Made by a program: the position numbers and the translations under genes
Assembly (NCBI RefSeq): GCF_018860155.1
Contig: NZ_JAHKNI010000007.1
Coordinates: 62,001-126,000, forward strand
Length of the DNA: 64,000 nt
Direction: 5' to 3'
From: Nocardia albiluteola
GTDB taxonomy: Bacteria > Actinomycetota > Actinomycetes > Mycobacteriales > Mycobacteriaceae
Part shown: positions 7,421-16,710 of the stretch, piece after piece
Layout of the letters: each line of letters begins with the position of its first letter
How positions within the stretch are numbered: position 1 is the stretch's first letter
Notes under the pieces: generated by a model
Told to the model about the DNA's origin: nothing
The model's database searches: none
What the model saw: only the letters and a program-made list of their open reading frames with translations

Positions 7421-9359
7421 TCGTGCTGCCCGGTTCGACGTTCGCACCGCCGGTCGGCGACTGCACGCGGACCGTGCCCTGATCGGTGCTGAACACCCGG
7501 TTCACCACGACCTTGAAGCCCTGGCCCTCCAGTTCGGCGCGCGCGGTGGCCGCGCTCTTGCCGATCTCGTCGGGCACCTGAACCGCATTCGAGACATACA
7601 GCGTGACCGAGCTACCCGACAGCACCGAGGTGCCCGCCGGCGGATCGGTCCCCACGACCTGGTCGGCCTTGTAATGAGGGTCGAAATGAGTTCTGGTGTC
7701 CTGCACGGTGATTCCCGCGCGCTGCAGCGCCGCCTTGGCGTCGTCGGTGCTCTGACCGCTCAGATCGGGCATGGTGACCTGCACGGATCCCTTGCTGCGG
7801 AACACCTTCACGTCGGTGCCGCCGGGCACCACCGTGCCCGGTGCCGGACTCAGCTGCGCCACACTGCCCTGGGGTGCGGTGCTGGCGATCTCGCCGCTGT
7901 CGACCGGAATCAGTCCCTGATCGCGGATGGCCTGGTCGACGGTGCTCACGTCCTGACCCGACCGGAACTGCGGCACCCTGGGCTGCCCGGTCGACACCAG
8001 CACCGCCACCGTCGACCCCTTCAGCACCCGGGTCCCGGCGGACGGATCGGTGCCGACGACGCCGCCGATCGGAACGGTGTCCGAGGCCTTGTCGCGGACC
8101 GTGGTGGAGAACCCGTCCTTGCGCAGCTCGGCGGTCGCGGTGGTGGTGTCCATCCCCGCGATCGCCGGGACCGCCGAATAACGCTCCACCGCCAGATACC
8201 AGCCGCCGATGCCCAGCAGCAGGGCAAGCGTCACCACGATCGCCGCCCAGATCAGCGCGAGCCGCCGGGATCGGCCGCGGTCGCCGGCGTATTCGGGATA
8301 GTAGGGCTCCGGCTCGGCCGGCCGGGCATATCCGGTGGGCTGGGCGTGCATGCGGGTGTCGGTGAGCACCCGGGTGTGCGGCGAGGCGGGCTGGTCGGGC
8401 GCGAGGCGCGTGGTCATTTCCGTGCGAGCCGGCGGCGGTGGGGGCGGCACGGCCCGGTAGCGCGCCGAGACGTGCTCGGCCGACTCCTTGGGCGCGGGCA
8501 CCCGGTAGCTGGGCAGGCCCAGCTCCCGGACGATGCGCCGCAGCTCGCCGGCCATCTCGGCGGCATCGGCGAAGCGGTGCGCGGGGTCGCGGGCGGTGGC
8601 CCGGGCGACCAGGTCGTCGAATTCCGGCGGCACGCCCTCGATGAATTCGCTCGGGCTCGGAACGTCCTTCTCGACGCGCTGATACGCGATCGACAGCGAG
8701 GTGTCACCGGTGAACGGCACTCGGCCGGTGAGCAATTCGAAGATCAGTACGCCGAACGAGTAGACGTCGCTGCGGGCGTCGGTGGTGCCGTTGGTGACCT
8801 GCTCGGGCGAGAGATAGGCGGCGGTGCCCAGAATCACGCTCGCCGAGGTCATGTTCGAGGCGGCCACGGCGCGCACCAGGCCGAAATCGGCGATCTTCAC
8901 CTCGCCGGCATCGGAGATCAGCACATTCTCGGGCTTGATGTCGCGGTGCACCAGCCCGGCGTGATGCGCCACCCCGATGGCGGCCAGCACCGGCTCGGCG
9001 ACCGCCGCCACCGCGTGCGGGGGCATCGGGCCGCGTTCGCGCAGCAGCTCGCGCAGCGTGCCGCCCTCCACCAGCTCCATGATCAGGAACGGGTGATCGC
9101 CGTCGATGCCCTGGTCGTACACCGCCACCAGGGACGGGTGCTTGAGCTTGGCCACCGCCCGCGCCTCGAATTCGAAGCGGGTCAGGAATTGTGGGTCGCC
9201 GGCGAAATTCTGATCCATCACCTTGATCGCGACGGGCCGGTCAAGGCGGGTGTCCACGCCCCGGAACACCATCGACATGCCGCCGCGCGCGATCGGTGCG
9301 TCGATGCGGTAGCGCCCGTCCAGCATCTGGCCGATCAACTGCTGTCCTCCGACTTTCAC
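7395..9359 (-). CDS. pknL: PASTA-domain serine/threonine protein kinase PknL
   Basis: A 654-residue receptor-type Ser/Thr kinase, probably sensing peptidoglycan fragments. The Hanks-type kinase domain spans about residues 17-275, with the glycine loop GGMSMV, Lys46 in VAIKVMD, HRDIKPEN, DFG and the GTAAYLSPE activation segment. A Pro-rich juxtamembrane linker follows, then one TM helix (ALIWAAIVVTLALLLGIGG). Outside are four PASTA repeats, each starting near VPAIAG, VPQFRSG, VTMPDLSG and VQVPDEIG. The GTG at 9359 is preceded by GGTGAGAG and gives the usual N-terminus. The M. tuberculosis PknL (Rv2176) lacks PASTA repeats, so this is the longer corynebacterial-type form. It is divergent from the Rv2175c-like gene, whose mycobacterial product is a known PknL substrate. 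Confidence 0.92.
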   Translation of the reverse strand: MKVGGQQLIGQMLDGRYRIDAPIARGGMSMVFRGVDTRLDRPVAIKVMDQNFAGDPQFLTRFEFEARAVAKLKHPSLVAVYDQGIDGDHPFLIMELVEGGTLRELLRERGPMPPHAVAAVAEPVLAAIGVAHHAGLVHRDIKPENVLISDAGEVKIADFGLVRAVAASNMTSASVILGTAAYLSPEQVTNGTTDARSDVYSFGVLIFELLTGRVPFTGDTSLSIAYQRVEKDVPSPSEFIEGVPPEFDDLVARATARDPAHRFADAAEMAGELRRIVRELGLPSYRVPAPKESAEHVSARYRAVPPPPPPARTEMTTRLAPDQPASPHTRVLTDTRMHAQPTGYARPAEPEPYYPEYAGDRGRSRRLALIWAAIVVTLALLLGIGGWYLAVERYSAVPAIAGMDTTTATAELRKDGFSTTVRDKASDTVPIGGVVGTDPSAGTRVLKGSTVAVLVSTGQPRVPQFRSGQDVSTVDQAIRDQGLIPVDSGEIASTAPQGSVAQLSPAPGTVVPGGTDVKVFRSKGSVQVTMPDLSGQSTDDAKAALQRAGITVQDTRTHFDPHYKADQVVGTDPPAGTSVLSGSSVTLYVSNAVQVPDEIGKSAATARAELEGQGFKVVVNRVFSTDQGTVRVQSPTGGANVEPGSTITLTILPF

Positions 9360-9510
9360 AAAGCTCTCACCTCTGGGTATGGCGCCGATCCGCGGCGCGA
9401 TCTCGGCGACGAGCGAGTGCCGCCCCGGTGGCGGCCACCCCCGATCGTATAGGCGGAATCGCGGTGGGTGTCTCACGACGTGCTCCGGCAAACCGACTAC
9501 CGTGTTCGGT

Positions 9511-9879
9511 GTGAGTGCATTTCCATGCAGCGACGACATCCTGCCGGAGTCCGTCACCCTGCTCCCGCTGCCCGATGTGGCGGACCAGCTGGGTATGGCC
9601 GTGACCCGGGTACATCAGATGCTGCGAGATCATCAGATCATCGCGATCCGCCGCGAGGGCATCGCCGGAATCCCCAAGGATTTCTTCGACTCCGACGGCG
9701 AGATCACCAAGCATCTGCCCGGCCTGATCACTGTGATGCGCGACGCGAAATACAGCAACGAGGAGATCCTGCGGTGGATCTACCTCGACGACGAGTCTCT
9801 GCCCGGGCGTCCGATCGATGCCCTGCACGGCCCGCTCGCCCGTGAGGTGCTGCGCCGCGCCGCCGCCGATCCGTTCTGA
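9511..9879 (+). CDS. Rv2175c-like winged-helix DNA-binding protein
   Basis: A 122-residue protein corresponding to Rv2175c, a DNA-binding protein phosphorylated by PknL in M. tuberculosis. A winged-helix-like segment runs LLPLPDVADQLGMAVTRVHQ through the recognition helix to RREGIAGIPKDF. The C-terminal part (ITVMRDAKYSNEEILRWIYL) is the conserved Rv2175c C-domain. The GTG at 9511 gives a length similar to, though a little shorter than, the mycobacterial protein; the extended frame upstream looks non-coding. Divergent from pknL with 151 bp between the starts, consistent with a kinase/substrate module. Regulatory targets are unknown. Confidence 0.88.
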   Translation: MSAFPCSDDILPESVTLLPLPDVADQLGMAVTRVHQMLRDHQIIAIRREGIAGIPKDFFDSDGEITKHLPGLITVMRDAKYSNEEILRWIYLDDESLPGRPIDALHGPLAREVLRRAAADPF

Positions 9880-9895
9880 GGATTGCCCGCCCCTT

Positions 9896-9924
9896 CGCAC
9901 CCGCGGCCGGTCTACGCGGGTGCG
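9896..9924. terminator. bidirectional hairpin between convergent genes
   Basis: Perfect 10-bp arms CGCACCCGCG / CGCGGGTGCG with a 9-base loop fill the 49-bp gap between the Rv2175c-like gene and the 3' end of crtB. There is no T-run, as is common for high-GC actinobacterial terminators. Position between convergent stops supports a terminator role in both directions. Confidence 0.6.
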
Positions 9925-9928
9925 GGGG

Positions 9929-10903
9929 TCACGCGCGGCCGCGGCGCAGCGTGAATTCCGTTGCCGCGACGCGGAGTCTGCGTCGCCGCGGGACCACCGC
10001 GCGCCGGGCGAAGATCTCGTAGTCCTGCCGCTCCACCTCGTCCAGGATGCCCGCGTACAGCACCGCGGCGGTCCGGATCGCCGGACGCACCCCCGGTCGT
10101 AGCAGGCCGATGCCCGGTTCGGCGGTGCGATAGAGGTCGCGGTTGACGGCGATCAGGTGCGCCAGGGCGCGACGCAGCCGCGGCTCGACGCGGCCGGAAT
10201 CGCGGCAGTGCCGCAGCAGCTCCTCCTCGACGCCGAAGGCCGCCAGCTCGGCCGTCGGGAGGTAGATCCGCCCGCGATCCAGATCCTCGCCGACGTCGCG
10301 CAGGAAATTGGTCAGCTGGAACGCCTCGCCGAGGGCGGCCGCGGCCGGTTCGGCCTCGGGCACCGAGACCACCGTGCCCAGCACCGGCAGCAGCTGCAAC
10401 CCGATCGCGGCCGCCGAGCCGCGCATGTACTCGCGCAGTTCTGCCATCGTGCGGTACCGGGTGCGGAACAGCGCGGTTCCGGGCACGTCCATGCGCATGG
10501 CGGCGAGGAAGACCCAGAAGTGCTGCGGCGCAATGCGATATCGGATGATGGTGTCCGCGACCGCCGCCAGGACGGGATCGTCCGGATCGGCGGGACCGCC
10601 GTCCAGTCGTTCGCGCAGGCGCCGCTCGATCCGATCCAGGCGGTGCGCCGCGTCGGAGTCGCCCTCGGATGCGCCGTGATCGACGATGTCGTCGACGGTC
10701 CTGGCGAACGCATAGAGCGCATGCACGGCCGGGCGCCGCTCGGGCGGTAGCAACCGCGTGGCCAGGAAGTAGGTGCGCCCGTGCTCGGCGGCGATCGCCC
10801 GGCACCGCCGATACGCCGACGACAGCTCCCCGCTCGTGGCGTCGGCGATAGTCGTGCTGAAATCCGCCGAATCCCGGACGCCGTCGCCGGCGACGGCGGT
10901 CAT
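9929..10903 (-). CDS. crtB: phytoene synthase
   Basis: A 324-residue squalene/phytoene synthase family enzyme that joins two geranylgeranyl diphosphates to phytoene. The first Asp-rich motif is DDIVDH at about 71-76, and the second lies in FLRDVGEDLDRGRIYLP. Both carry the acidic residues that hold Mg-diphosphate. The ATG overlaps the mptA stop by 4 bp, so the pigment enzyme is translated from the same message as the lipomannan mannosyltransferase. With crtE and crtI nearby on the same strand, the assignment to carotenoid rather than squalene synthesis is well supported. Confidence 0.9.
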   Translation of the reverse strand: MTAVAGDGVRDSADFSTTIADATSGELSSAYRRCRAIAAEHGRTYFLATRLLPPERRPAVHALYAFARTVDDIVDHGASEGDSDAAHRLDRIERRLRERLDGGPADPDDPVLAAVADTIIRYRIAPQHFWVFLAAMRMDVPGTALFRTRYRTMAELREYMRGSAAAIGLQLLPVLGTVVSVPEAEPAAAALGEAFQLTNFLRDVGEDLDRGRIYLPTAELAAFGVEEELLRHCRDSGRVEPRLRRALAHLIAVNRDLYRTAEPGIGLLRPGVRPAIRTAAVLYAGILDEVERQDYEIFARRAVVPRRRRLRVAATEFTLRRGRA

Positions 10904-12525
10904 CGCGCAGGCGGGCCGGCGTCGGCGGTCGCTCGGCCGGTGTCGCCGCGCAGCCGCAGCGGATCGACAGTGCGCAGCGACAGCGCCGCCACCACCGCGA
11001 CGAAGGTGGCCGCCGCGACATGCCAGAAGTTGTACATACCGATGGCTCCACCGGGCTCGAAGACCAGCATCAGCCAGGTACACAGGCCCACCAGCACCAT
11101 CAGCGTCCCGGTGGACATCGCGAATCCGGCGGCCAGCGCCAGCGGCCACGAGTAGTACCAGGGCAGCGCGGCGGGGGACAGGATGACGATCGCGATGAAC
11201 GCGATCAGGATGCCCATCACCGCATCCTTCTCGCTGAGCTTGAAGCGCCACCACGTCCACAGCAGGACCACCACCAGTGCGACGGCACAGATGCTCCGGG
11301 TCCAGTACAGCACCGATTCCAGCTGCCACGGCGTGAACCAGGTGACCATGTGCGCCATGATCGTCGGCAGCGAGAGCCAGTTGATGATCTTCTTCGATCC
11401 GGACAGCGCGGTCAGCCAGCCGATACCGACGCCCGCGACGGCCGAGGCGGCCGCGAAGACCACCGCGAATATCGAGATGCCCAGCCCGCCGATCTTGGCG
11501 AAGGTCCACATCGGGTGCGGCAGCGGCCCCTCGTTCAGGGCCGCGCGGCGTTCTCGCTCGTGAATCATCCAGATCCACACCAGGAAGGGCAGCGCGACAC
11601 CGGCGGTGGCCTTGATCGCGACGGCGACCGCGAGCACCACGAAGCCCCACGTGTGATGGTGCTCCAGGACCAGTGCGATCCCCGCGGCCATGAGCCCGAC
11701 CATCAGCATCTCGTTGTGCGCGCCGCCGATCAGGTGGATGAGCACCAGGGGATTGAGCACCGCCAGCCACAGGGCGACCGTCGGCTTGCCGCCGAGATGC
11801 TTGGTCAGGTGCGGGACCGCCCACATCATCAGCGCCAGACCGGGCAGCATCACCCAGCGCATGACCCAGGTGCCCGCCACCACGTTGCTGCCGGTGACGG
11901 TGGTGATCCACTTGCCCAGTAGCAGGAAGATGGGGCCGTAGGGGGCGGTGGTGGTGGTCCAGACCGGGCTCACGTTGTCCAGCAGCACGCCCGGGTTGGC
12001 GACCGGGCCCACCTTGTAGGGGTCGAAGCCGTCGCGCAGCAGCGCGCCCTGCGCCAGGTAGGAGTAGACGTCCTGGCTGAACATCGGGACCGCGAACAGC
12101 AGCGGCAGGATCCAGATGCCGACGATCGCGCGCAGCTCGTTGAGCGTCACGTCGCTGTAGGCGGCGTCGCGCCCGATCGTGATGCGGCCCAACCGGACCC
12201 AGGCGATGATCATCGCCAGCACGCCCAGCCAGACGACCATCGTCGCCAGCGCGTACCCGTGCCCGAAGCGCAGCCACGAGAGGTGCGCGGACTCGAGCAG
12301 CGGATCGTTGCGGCGGGTGGCGCCCGCGCCGAGACCACCGACGGTGATCAGCAGCGAACCCCAGAAGCCGAGCAGCGCGGCCTTGCCCTCGGGGCTACGG
12401 AAGAAATCGGCCGAGAAGCGCAGCCACCACCGCGAGGTGCGCGGCATCACCGCGGCCGCGGTCTGCGGGGCCTCGGTGGTTGCCGTGGGTGTCACGGTGG
12501 CGGTCAACGGTTCGGGGGTCGGCAT
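10900..12525 (-). CDS. mptA: alpha-(1->6)-mannopyranosyltransferase MptA
   Basis: A 541-residue polytopic membrane glycosyltransferase of the C superfamily (GT87-like), matching Rv2174, which extends the alpha-1,6-mannan backbone of lipomannan using polyprenyl-phosphomannose on the outer face of the membrane. About a dozen hydrophobic segments are visible. The first periplasmic loop has the acidic catalytic region (QDVYSYLAQGALLRDGFDPY), and GGAHNEMLMVGLMAAG is also characteristic. The start follows a GGGGGAA sequence. It is coupled to crtB through a 4-bp overlap. Presence of mptA supports a lipoarabinomannan-making mycolata host. Confidence 0.9.
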   Translation of the reverse strand: MPTPEPLTATVTPTATTEAPQTAAAVMPRTSRWWLRFSADFFRSPEGKAALLGFWGSLLITVGGLGAGATRRNDPLLESAHLSWLRFGHGYALATMVVWLGVLAMIIAWVRLGRITIGRDAAYSDVTLNELRAIVGIWILPLLFAVPMFSQDVYSYLAQGALLRDGFDPYKVGPVANPGVLLDNVSPVWTTTTAPYGPIFLLLGKWITTVTGSNVVAGTWVMRWVMLPGLALMMWAVPHLTKHLGGKPTVALWLAVLNPLVLIHLIGGAHNEMLMVGLMAAGIALVLEHHHTWGFVVLAVAVAIKATAGVALPFLVWIWMIHERERRAALNEGPLPHPMWTFAKIGGLGISIFAVVFAAASAVAGVGIGWLTALSGSKKIINWLSLPTIMAHMVTWFTPWQLESVLYWTRSICAVALVVVLLWTWWRFKLSEKDAVMGILIAFIAIVILSPAALPWYYSWPLALAAGFAMSTGTLMVLVGLCTWLMLVFEPGGAIGMYNFWHVAAATFVAVVAALSLRTVDPLRLRGDTGRATADAGPPAR

Positions 12526-12654
12526 AGGTAGTCGTTCCCCCCAGCAATTCCGGTGCGGTCGAGACCGCGGTCAATAGGTCGCGGGCCAGTTTAATAGTCC
12601 GGAAGGAACACTAGCGCGCCGGTTCGTGTCGATTGGTTGCCGGGATGGCATACA

Positions 12655-14187
12655 TCACGCGGATCGGCCGCGCGAACCCGTGATCCGCTGGGCGGCCAGC
12701 TTTCCCGACAGCAGTGCGGTCGGCACGCCGACGCCCGGGGTGGTGCCGCATCCGGCCAGCACCACGTTGCCCGCGGCGCGCGGCAGATTGCGGGTCCGGA
12801 ACGGTCCGGTCTGACGGAACAGATGCGCCGCGGAGAAGGGCGTGCCCGCGATCATGCCCTGATCCGCCCAGGTCCGCGGCGTGTCCAGGTGGTCGGCGGT
12901 GAAGTGCTCGGCAATGCCGCGATAGCCGCGGCCCTCCAGGACCGCCAGCAGCTCGCGCAGGTAGGGCGGGCCCAGCCGGGGCCAATCCAGCGGCGCCGCA
13001 GTCAGATTGGGGCACGGGGCCAGCAGCGACAGCGGCTCGTGGCGGGTCCCGCGGTCGATGAACAAACCCGGATCCGACAGTGCGGGCCGGGTCAGCAGCA
13101 GCGAGGGGTCGCTCATCAGCCGTCCCCGGCCGGGCCGGGCGGCGATCTCGGTGAACGTGCGATCCCAGGCGCGTCCGAAGTCGATGGTGTGGTGGGCCTG
13201 CACCGGCCAGCCCGCGGCGATCTCGGCCGGGATAGTGCCGTGCGCGACGACCGCGGAGGGGGAGGCCCGCAGCGGGCGCCGCCGCGCGATCCCGAACCGG
13301 TGCAGGGAGCCCAGGTCCGCGGTGAGGACGACGGCGTCGCACTCGTAGGTTCTCGTGGCGGTGTTCACCCGGAGCGCGCGACCGTCGCGGTAATCGATAC
13401 CCGTTGCCTCGATGTTCAATTCCAGCGTCCCGCCGGCCGCGGTGAACGCCCGCGCCAGCGCCGCCGTGACCGCGCGCATGCCCCCCTCGGGGAAGTACAC
13501 GCCCAGGCAGGTGTCCATGTTCGGGATCGCACCGTACACGCCCAGCGCCTGCGCGGGCGCCATGCCCGCGTACAGCGCCTGGAAGGTGAACAGCCGGGCG
13601 AGGCGCTCGTCGTGCAGGGTCCGTCGCACGCGCGGCCCGAGCCGGCCGAACGCACCGAGCCGCACGAGTTCGGTCAGGGCCGCCCGTTTGCCGGGGTCGG
13701 TGACCATATCCAGCGGGGAGTCGAAGTTCGTGTCCATGAACGGCCCGTAGGCCGCGCCGTAGATCCGCCCCAGCCAGTCGCGCAGCCGCCGGTAGCGCGG
13801 GACCTCGTCCGGCCCGCACGTGCGGGCGACCTCGGCCGCCATCTCGTCCGGATCCGAGTGGACCGCGATCGTCGTGCCGTCGGCGAAGCGCGCTCGATAG
13901 GCGGGTGTCAGCGGATGAATGCGCAGGCCGCAGGATTCGGCGTCGGTTCCGACGGCGGCCAGCGCCTCGCCGATCAGCTCGGGCAGCGTGAGAACCGTTG
14001 CTCCGGAATCGATCTCGTAGTCCGGACCGCGATACACCCCGACTCGCCCGCCGGGATGGTCCGCACGTTCGAGCACGGTGACCGAGTGTCCGGCGCCGGT
14101 CAGGTAGAGCGCGGCCGACAGCCCGGCCAGGCCCGCGCCGACCACGACGACGCGTTCGGTCGCGCCGGAGACGGTCTTCATCGTCAT
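12655..14187 (-). CDS. crtI: phytoene desaturase
   Basis: A 510-residue FAD-dependent phytoene desaturase. The dinucleotide-binding motif VVVVGAGLAGLSAALYL is at about residues 13-29 and the CrtI-type C-terminal flavin motif appears as NVVLAGCGTTPGVGVPTALLSGKLAA. It introduces conjugated double bonds in phytoene to give neurosporene or lycopene; the step number cannot be read from sequence. It starts 15 bp after crtE ends, forming a crtE-crtI operon. The 129 bp to mptA probably hold a separate mptA-crtB promoter. Confidence 0.9.
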   Translation of the reverse strand: MTMKTVSGATERVVVVGAGLAGLSAALYLTGAGHSVTVLERADHPGGRVGVYRGPDYEIDSGATVLTLPELIGEALAAVGTDAESCGLRIHPLTPAYRARFADGTTIAVHSDPDEMAAEVARTCGPDEVPRYRRLRDWLGRIYGAAYGPFMDTNFDSPLDMVTDPGKRAALTELVRLGAFGRLGPRVRRTLHDERLARLFTFQALYAGMAPAQALGVYGAIPNMDTCLGVYFPEGGMRAVTAALARAFTAAGGTLELNIEATGIDYRDGRALRVNTATRTYECDAVVLTADLGSLHRFGIARRRPLRASPSAVVAHGTIPAEIAAGWPVQAHHTIDFGRAWDRTFTEIAARPGRGRLMSDPSLLLTRPALSDPGLFIDRGTRHEPLSLLAPCPNLTAAPLDWPRLGPPYLRELLAVLEGRGYRGIAEHFTADHLDTPRTWADQGMIAGTPFSAAHLFRQTGPFRTRNLPRAAGNVVLAGCGTTPGVGVPTALLSGKLAAQRITGSRGRSA

Positions 14188-14202
14188 GTGCCGCGCGCGA
14201 CC

Positions 14203-15315
14203 TTACGAGACGCGCTTGGTCGCTGCCACGGCCATCGCCTCGAGACGTGCCTTCGCGCCGGGCGTCGCCGAGCAGGCCGCCAGGGCCGCGAGGCCGCGGT
14301 CGGTGAGGTCGGCGATGCGGCGCTCGACGTCGTCGACCGCGCCCAGGCCTGTGATCACCTCGCGGAGCCGGGTGACGTCGTCCGGGCTCAGGTCGGTGCC
14401 GATCCGGGTCCGGATCAGTGTGGCCGCGGCCGGATCGACGGCGTCGGCGCGGCGCAGCGCCTCCGCGATGAGCACGGTGCGCTTGCCCTCGCGCAGGTCG
14501 TCCCCCGACGGCTTACCGGTCACGGCGGGATCGCCGAAGACGCCGAGCAGGTCGTCGCGCAGCTGGAAGGCCAGGCCGATATCGGTACCGAATTCGCGGT
14601 AGGCGGTGATCAGCGCCGGATCGGCGTCGGCCAGGGACGCGCCCAGGTGCAGCGGCCGTTCGATGGTGTACGCGGCGGTTTTGTACCGGTTGATCCGCAT
14701 CGCCGATTCCACCGAATCGTCCGCTTCGGCCTCGCCGTGGATGTCCAGCAGCTGCCCGCCGAGCACCTCGGTGCGCATGGCGGCCCACACCGGCGTGAAG
14801 CGGGCGCGTGCCGCGGGATCCAGCCGCGCGCCGGCGACCATGTCATCGGCCCACGCCAGCGCCATATCGCCGATCAGAATGCCGACGCTGGCGCCGAAAT
14901 GCCCTGCGTCGCCGCCCCATTCGCGGGAGCGATGCTGATCCTCGAAGGCCACGTGCACGGTCGGGAAGCCGCGCCGGGTGCGGGAGGAGTCGATGATGTC
15001 GTCGTGGATCAGGGCACACGCCTGCACCAGCTCCAGGGCGGCGCAGGCGCGCAGCACGGCCGGGGCGTGCGGTCCGTCCGGATCGCCGCCCGCGCCGAGC
15101 CAGCCGGTCCAGGCGAACGCCGGGCGGGTGCGTTTGCCGCCGCGCAGCACGAAGTTCTGCAGCGCCTCGATCGCCTCGATCACCACGGGCCCCATGTTGC
15201 CGACGGTCTCTCGGCGCGTGGCGAAGAACCGTCTCAACGCCTCCTCGACGGCGCCGACCAGCCAGGTTGTGTCCGCGGGGGTCGGGCGGGTCGAGGTATC
15301 TGCTCCGGCGGGCAA
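14203..15315 (-). CDS. crtE: geranylgeranyl diphosphate synthase (IdsA/CrtE)
   Basis: A 370-residue trans-polyprenyl diphosphate synthase. The first Asp-rich motif IHDDIIDSS is at 103-111, and the second is in FQLRDDLLGVFGDP; GGKRTRP and YTIERPLHLG complete the family pattern. It corresponds to Rv2173 (IdsA2) by position and sequence. The TTG start at 15315 is chosen because GGGAGG lies five bases upstream. An ATG 54 bp further out is possible but has no ribosome binding site. It supplies the C20 precursor for crtB two genes downstream. Together with crtI it forms the head of the pigment genes. Confidence 0.88.
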   Translation of the reverse strand: MPAGADTSTRPTPADTTWLVGAVEEALRRFFATRRETVGNMGPVVIEAIEALQNFVLRGGKRTRPAFAWTGWLGAGGDPDGPHAPAVLRACAALELVQACALIHDDIIDSSRTRRGFPTVHVAFEDQHRSREWGGDAGHFGASVGILIGDMALAWADDMVAGARLDPAARARFTPVWAAMRTEVLGGQLLDIHGEAEADDSVESAMRINRYKTAAYTIERPLHLGASLADADPALITAYREFGTDIGLAFQLRDDLLGVFGDPAVTGKPSGDDLREGKRTVLIAEALRRADAVDPAAATLIRTRIGTDLSPDDVTRLREVITGLGAVDDVERRIADLTDRGLAALAACSATPGAKARLEAMAVAATKRVS

Positions 15316-15628
15316 CGAAACCTCCCAGGTGAATGGCCGCGACAGCACCGCTGGAAATCGCTGACGCATATGGTTCGGACGCGCGGGCGTCCCTGGATGG
15401 GAACGATACTGCGTCGGTCGGCGGCGTCTTGCGGGCGTGTCGCCGTCGCCGTGCCTGGTCCCTCGGCCCCGCACGCCGAACCTCGGGGGGCATGGCGCCG
15501 TCTCCGGGCGCGTCGAGGCGGCAAACGGGGCTCTCACCTGCGGCTGGGCCGGCAGATTCGGCGCGTCGCGCTCGAGTACTGCGGGGCGCGGGGCCGGATG
15601 CGTACGGTGTCCGCATTACACTGGGCCG

Positions 15629-16648
15629 GTGAGTTTCGACAACGTACGGGGACGATCGACCCCTGGCCGACCCCGGACGCCGCAGGTCTCCGGAACTCGG
15701 TCCATTGTGGCGCAGCTGGGGCCGCGCCCCGACGGGAGCATCCCGTTCTCGGTGGAGTTCAATCCGCCGCGCGATGCCGCCGCCGAGGCACGGCTGTGGC
15801 GCGCGGCGCGCGAATTCGAGCGCATGCATCCCGCGTTCGTGTCGATGACCTACGGGGCGGGCGGCTCCACCCGCGACCGGACCGCGCGGGTGACCGGTCA
15901 GCTCGCCACCGAGACCACGCTGCTCACGGTGGCGCATCTCACCGCGGTCGGGCACAGCGTGGCCGAGCTGCGCTCCATCGTGGGTTCCTACGTCGACGCC
16001 GGGATCCGCAATCTGCTCGTGCTTCGCGGCGACCCGCCCGGGGATCCGCTGGGGCAGTGGAACAAACACCCCGGCGGCGTGGAGTACGCCGAGGAACTCG
16101 TGCGCATCGTGCGGGACCTGGGCGATTTCCACGTCGGGGTGGCCTCGTTCCCGCAGGGGCACCACCGCTCGCCGGACCTGGACCACGACACCGCCTACCT
16201 GTGCGCGAAACTGCGTGCGGGCGCGGAATATTCGATCACCCAGATGTTCTTCGACGTCGACCACTATCTGCGGCTGCGGGACCGAGTGATCGCGTGCGAC
16301 CCGGTGCAGGGCGCCAAGCCGATCATTCCCGAGCTCATGCCGATCACCTCGCTGCGGACCGTGCAGCGCGCGGAGGAGCTCTCGGGCCGGACCCTTCCGC
16401 CCGCGCTGCTGGCACGCCTGGAGCGGGCCGCGGGCAACGATCCCGAGGCCAACCGTGACGCGGTGCGCGAGGTGGGCATCGAGATCGCCACGGAGATCGG
16501 GCAGCGGCTGATTGCGGAGGGTGCGCCCTGTCTGCATTTCATCACGCTGAACTTCGCCAAGGCCACCACCGAGGTGTTGACCAACCTCGGATACACCATG
16601 GCACCGTCGGCTGTCGAGGCTCAGCTGCGGAGTGTCGCACGCGAATAA
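15629..16648 (+). CDS. metF: methylenetetrahydrofolate reductase (MetF, Rv2172c-like)
   Basis: A 339-residue TIM-barrel protein of the 5,10-methylenetetrahydrofolate reductase family, making 5-methyl-THF for methionine synthesis. Family landmarks include FSVEFNPPRDAAAE, MTYGAGGSTRDRT, LRGDPPGD, YSITQMFFDVDHY and APCLHFITLN. The match is to the Rv2172c subgroup, which differs from E. coli MetF. The GTG at 15629 is one reasonable start; a GTG about 26 codons later (VSGTRSIVAQ) is an alternative because the first ~25 residues are basic and poorly conserved in appearance. It is divergent from crtE. Confidence 0.88.
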   Translation: MSFDNVRGRSTPGRPRTPQVSGTRSIVAQLGPRPDGSIPFSVEFNPPRDAAAEARLWRAAREFERMHPAFVSMTYGAGGSTRDRTARVTGQLATETTLLTVAHLTAVGHSVAELRSIVGSYVDAGIRNLLVLRGDPPGDPLGQWNKHPGGVEYAEELVRIVRDLGDFHVGVASFPQGHHRSPDLDHDTAYLCAKLRAGAEYSITQMFFDVDHYLRLRDRVIACDPVQGAKPIIPELMPITSLRTVQRAEELSGRTLPPALLARLERAAGNDPEANRDAVREVGIEIATEIGQRLIAEGAPCLHFITLNFAKATTEVLTNLGYTMAPSAVEAQLRSVARE

Positions 16649-16710
16649 CGGTGGATTTGCTCTAGCTGCGCGTAGCGTTCTCGTTCGTCCCTGACGACGA
16701 GGAGAGCCCT

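Noticed and set aside
7065..9452. A 795-codon plus-strand frame opposite pknL
   Set aside because: Antisense shadow of the kinase gene with no recognisable domain.
9360..9557. Longer pknL start 66 codons upstream
   Set aside because: The extension has no kinase-family similarity and overlaps the promoter region of the divergent gene; GTG 9359 has a ribosome binding site.
12637..16458. A 1273-codon open frame on the plus strand
   Set aside because: It lies antisense to crtI and crtE and in another frame of metF. High GC makes long shadow frames; composition is Arg/Gly/Gln-rich without domains.
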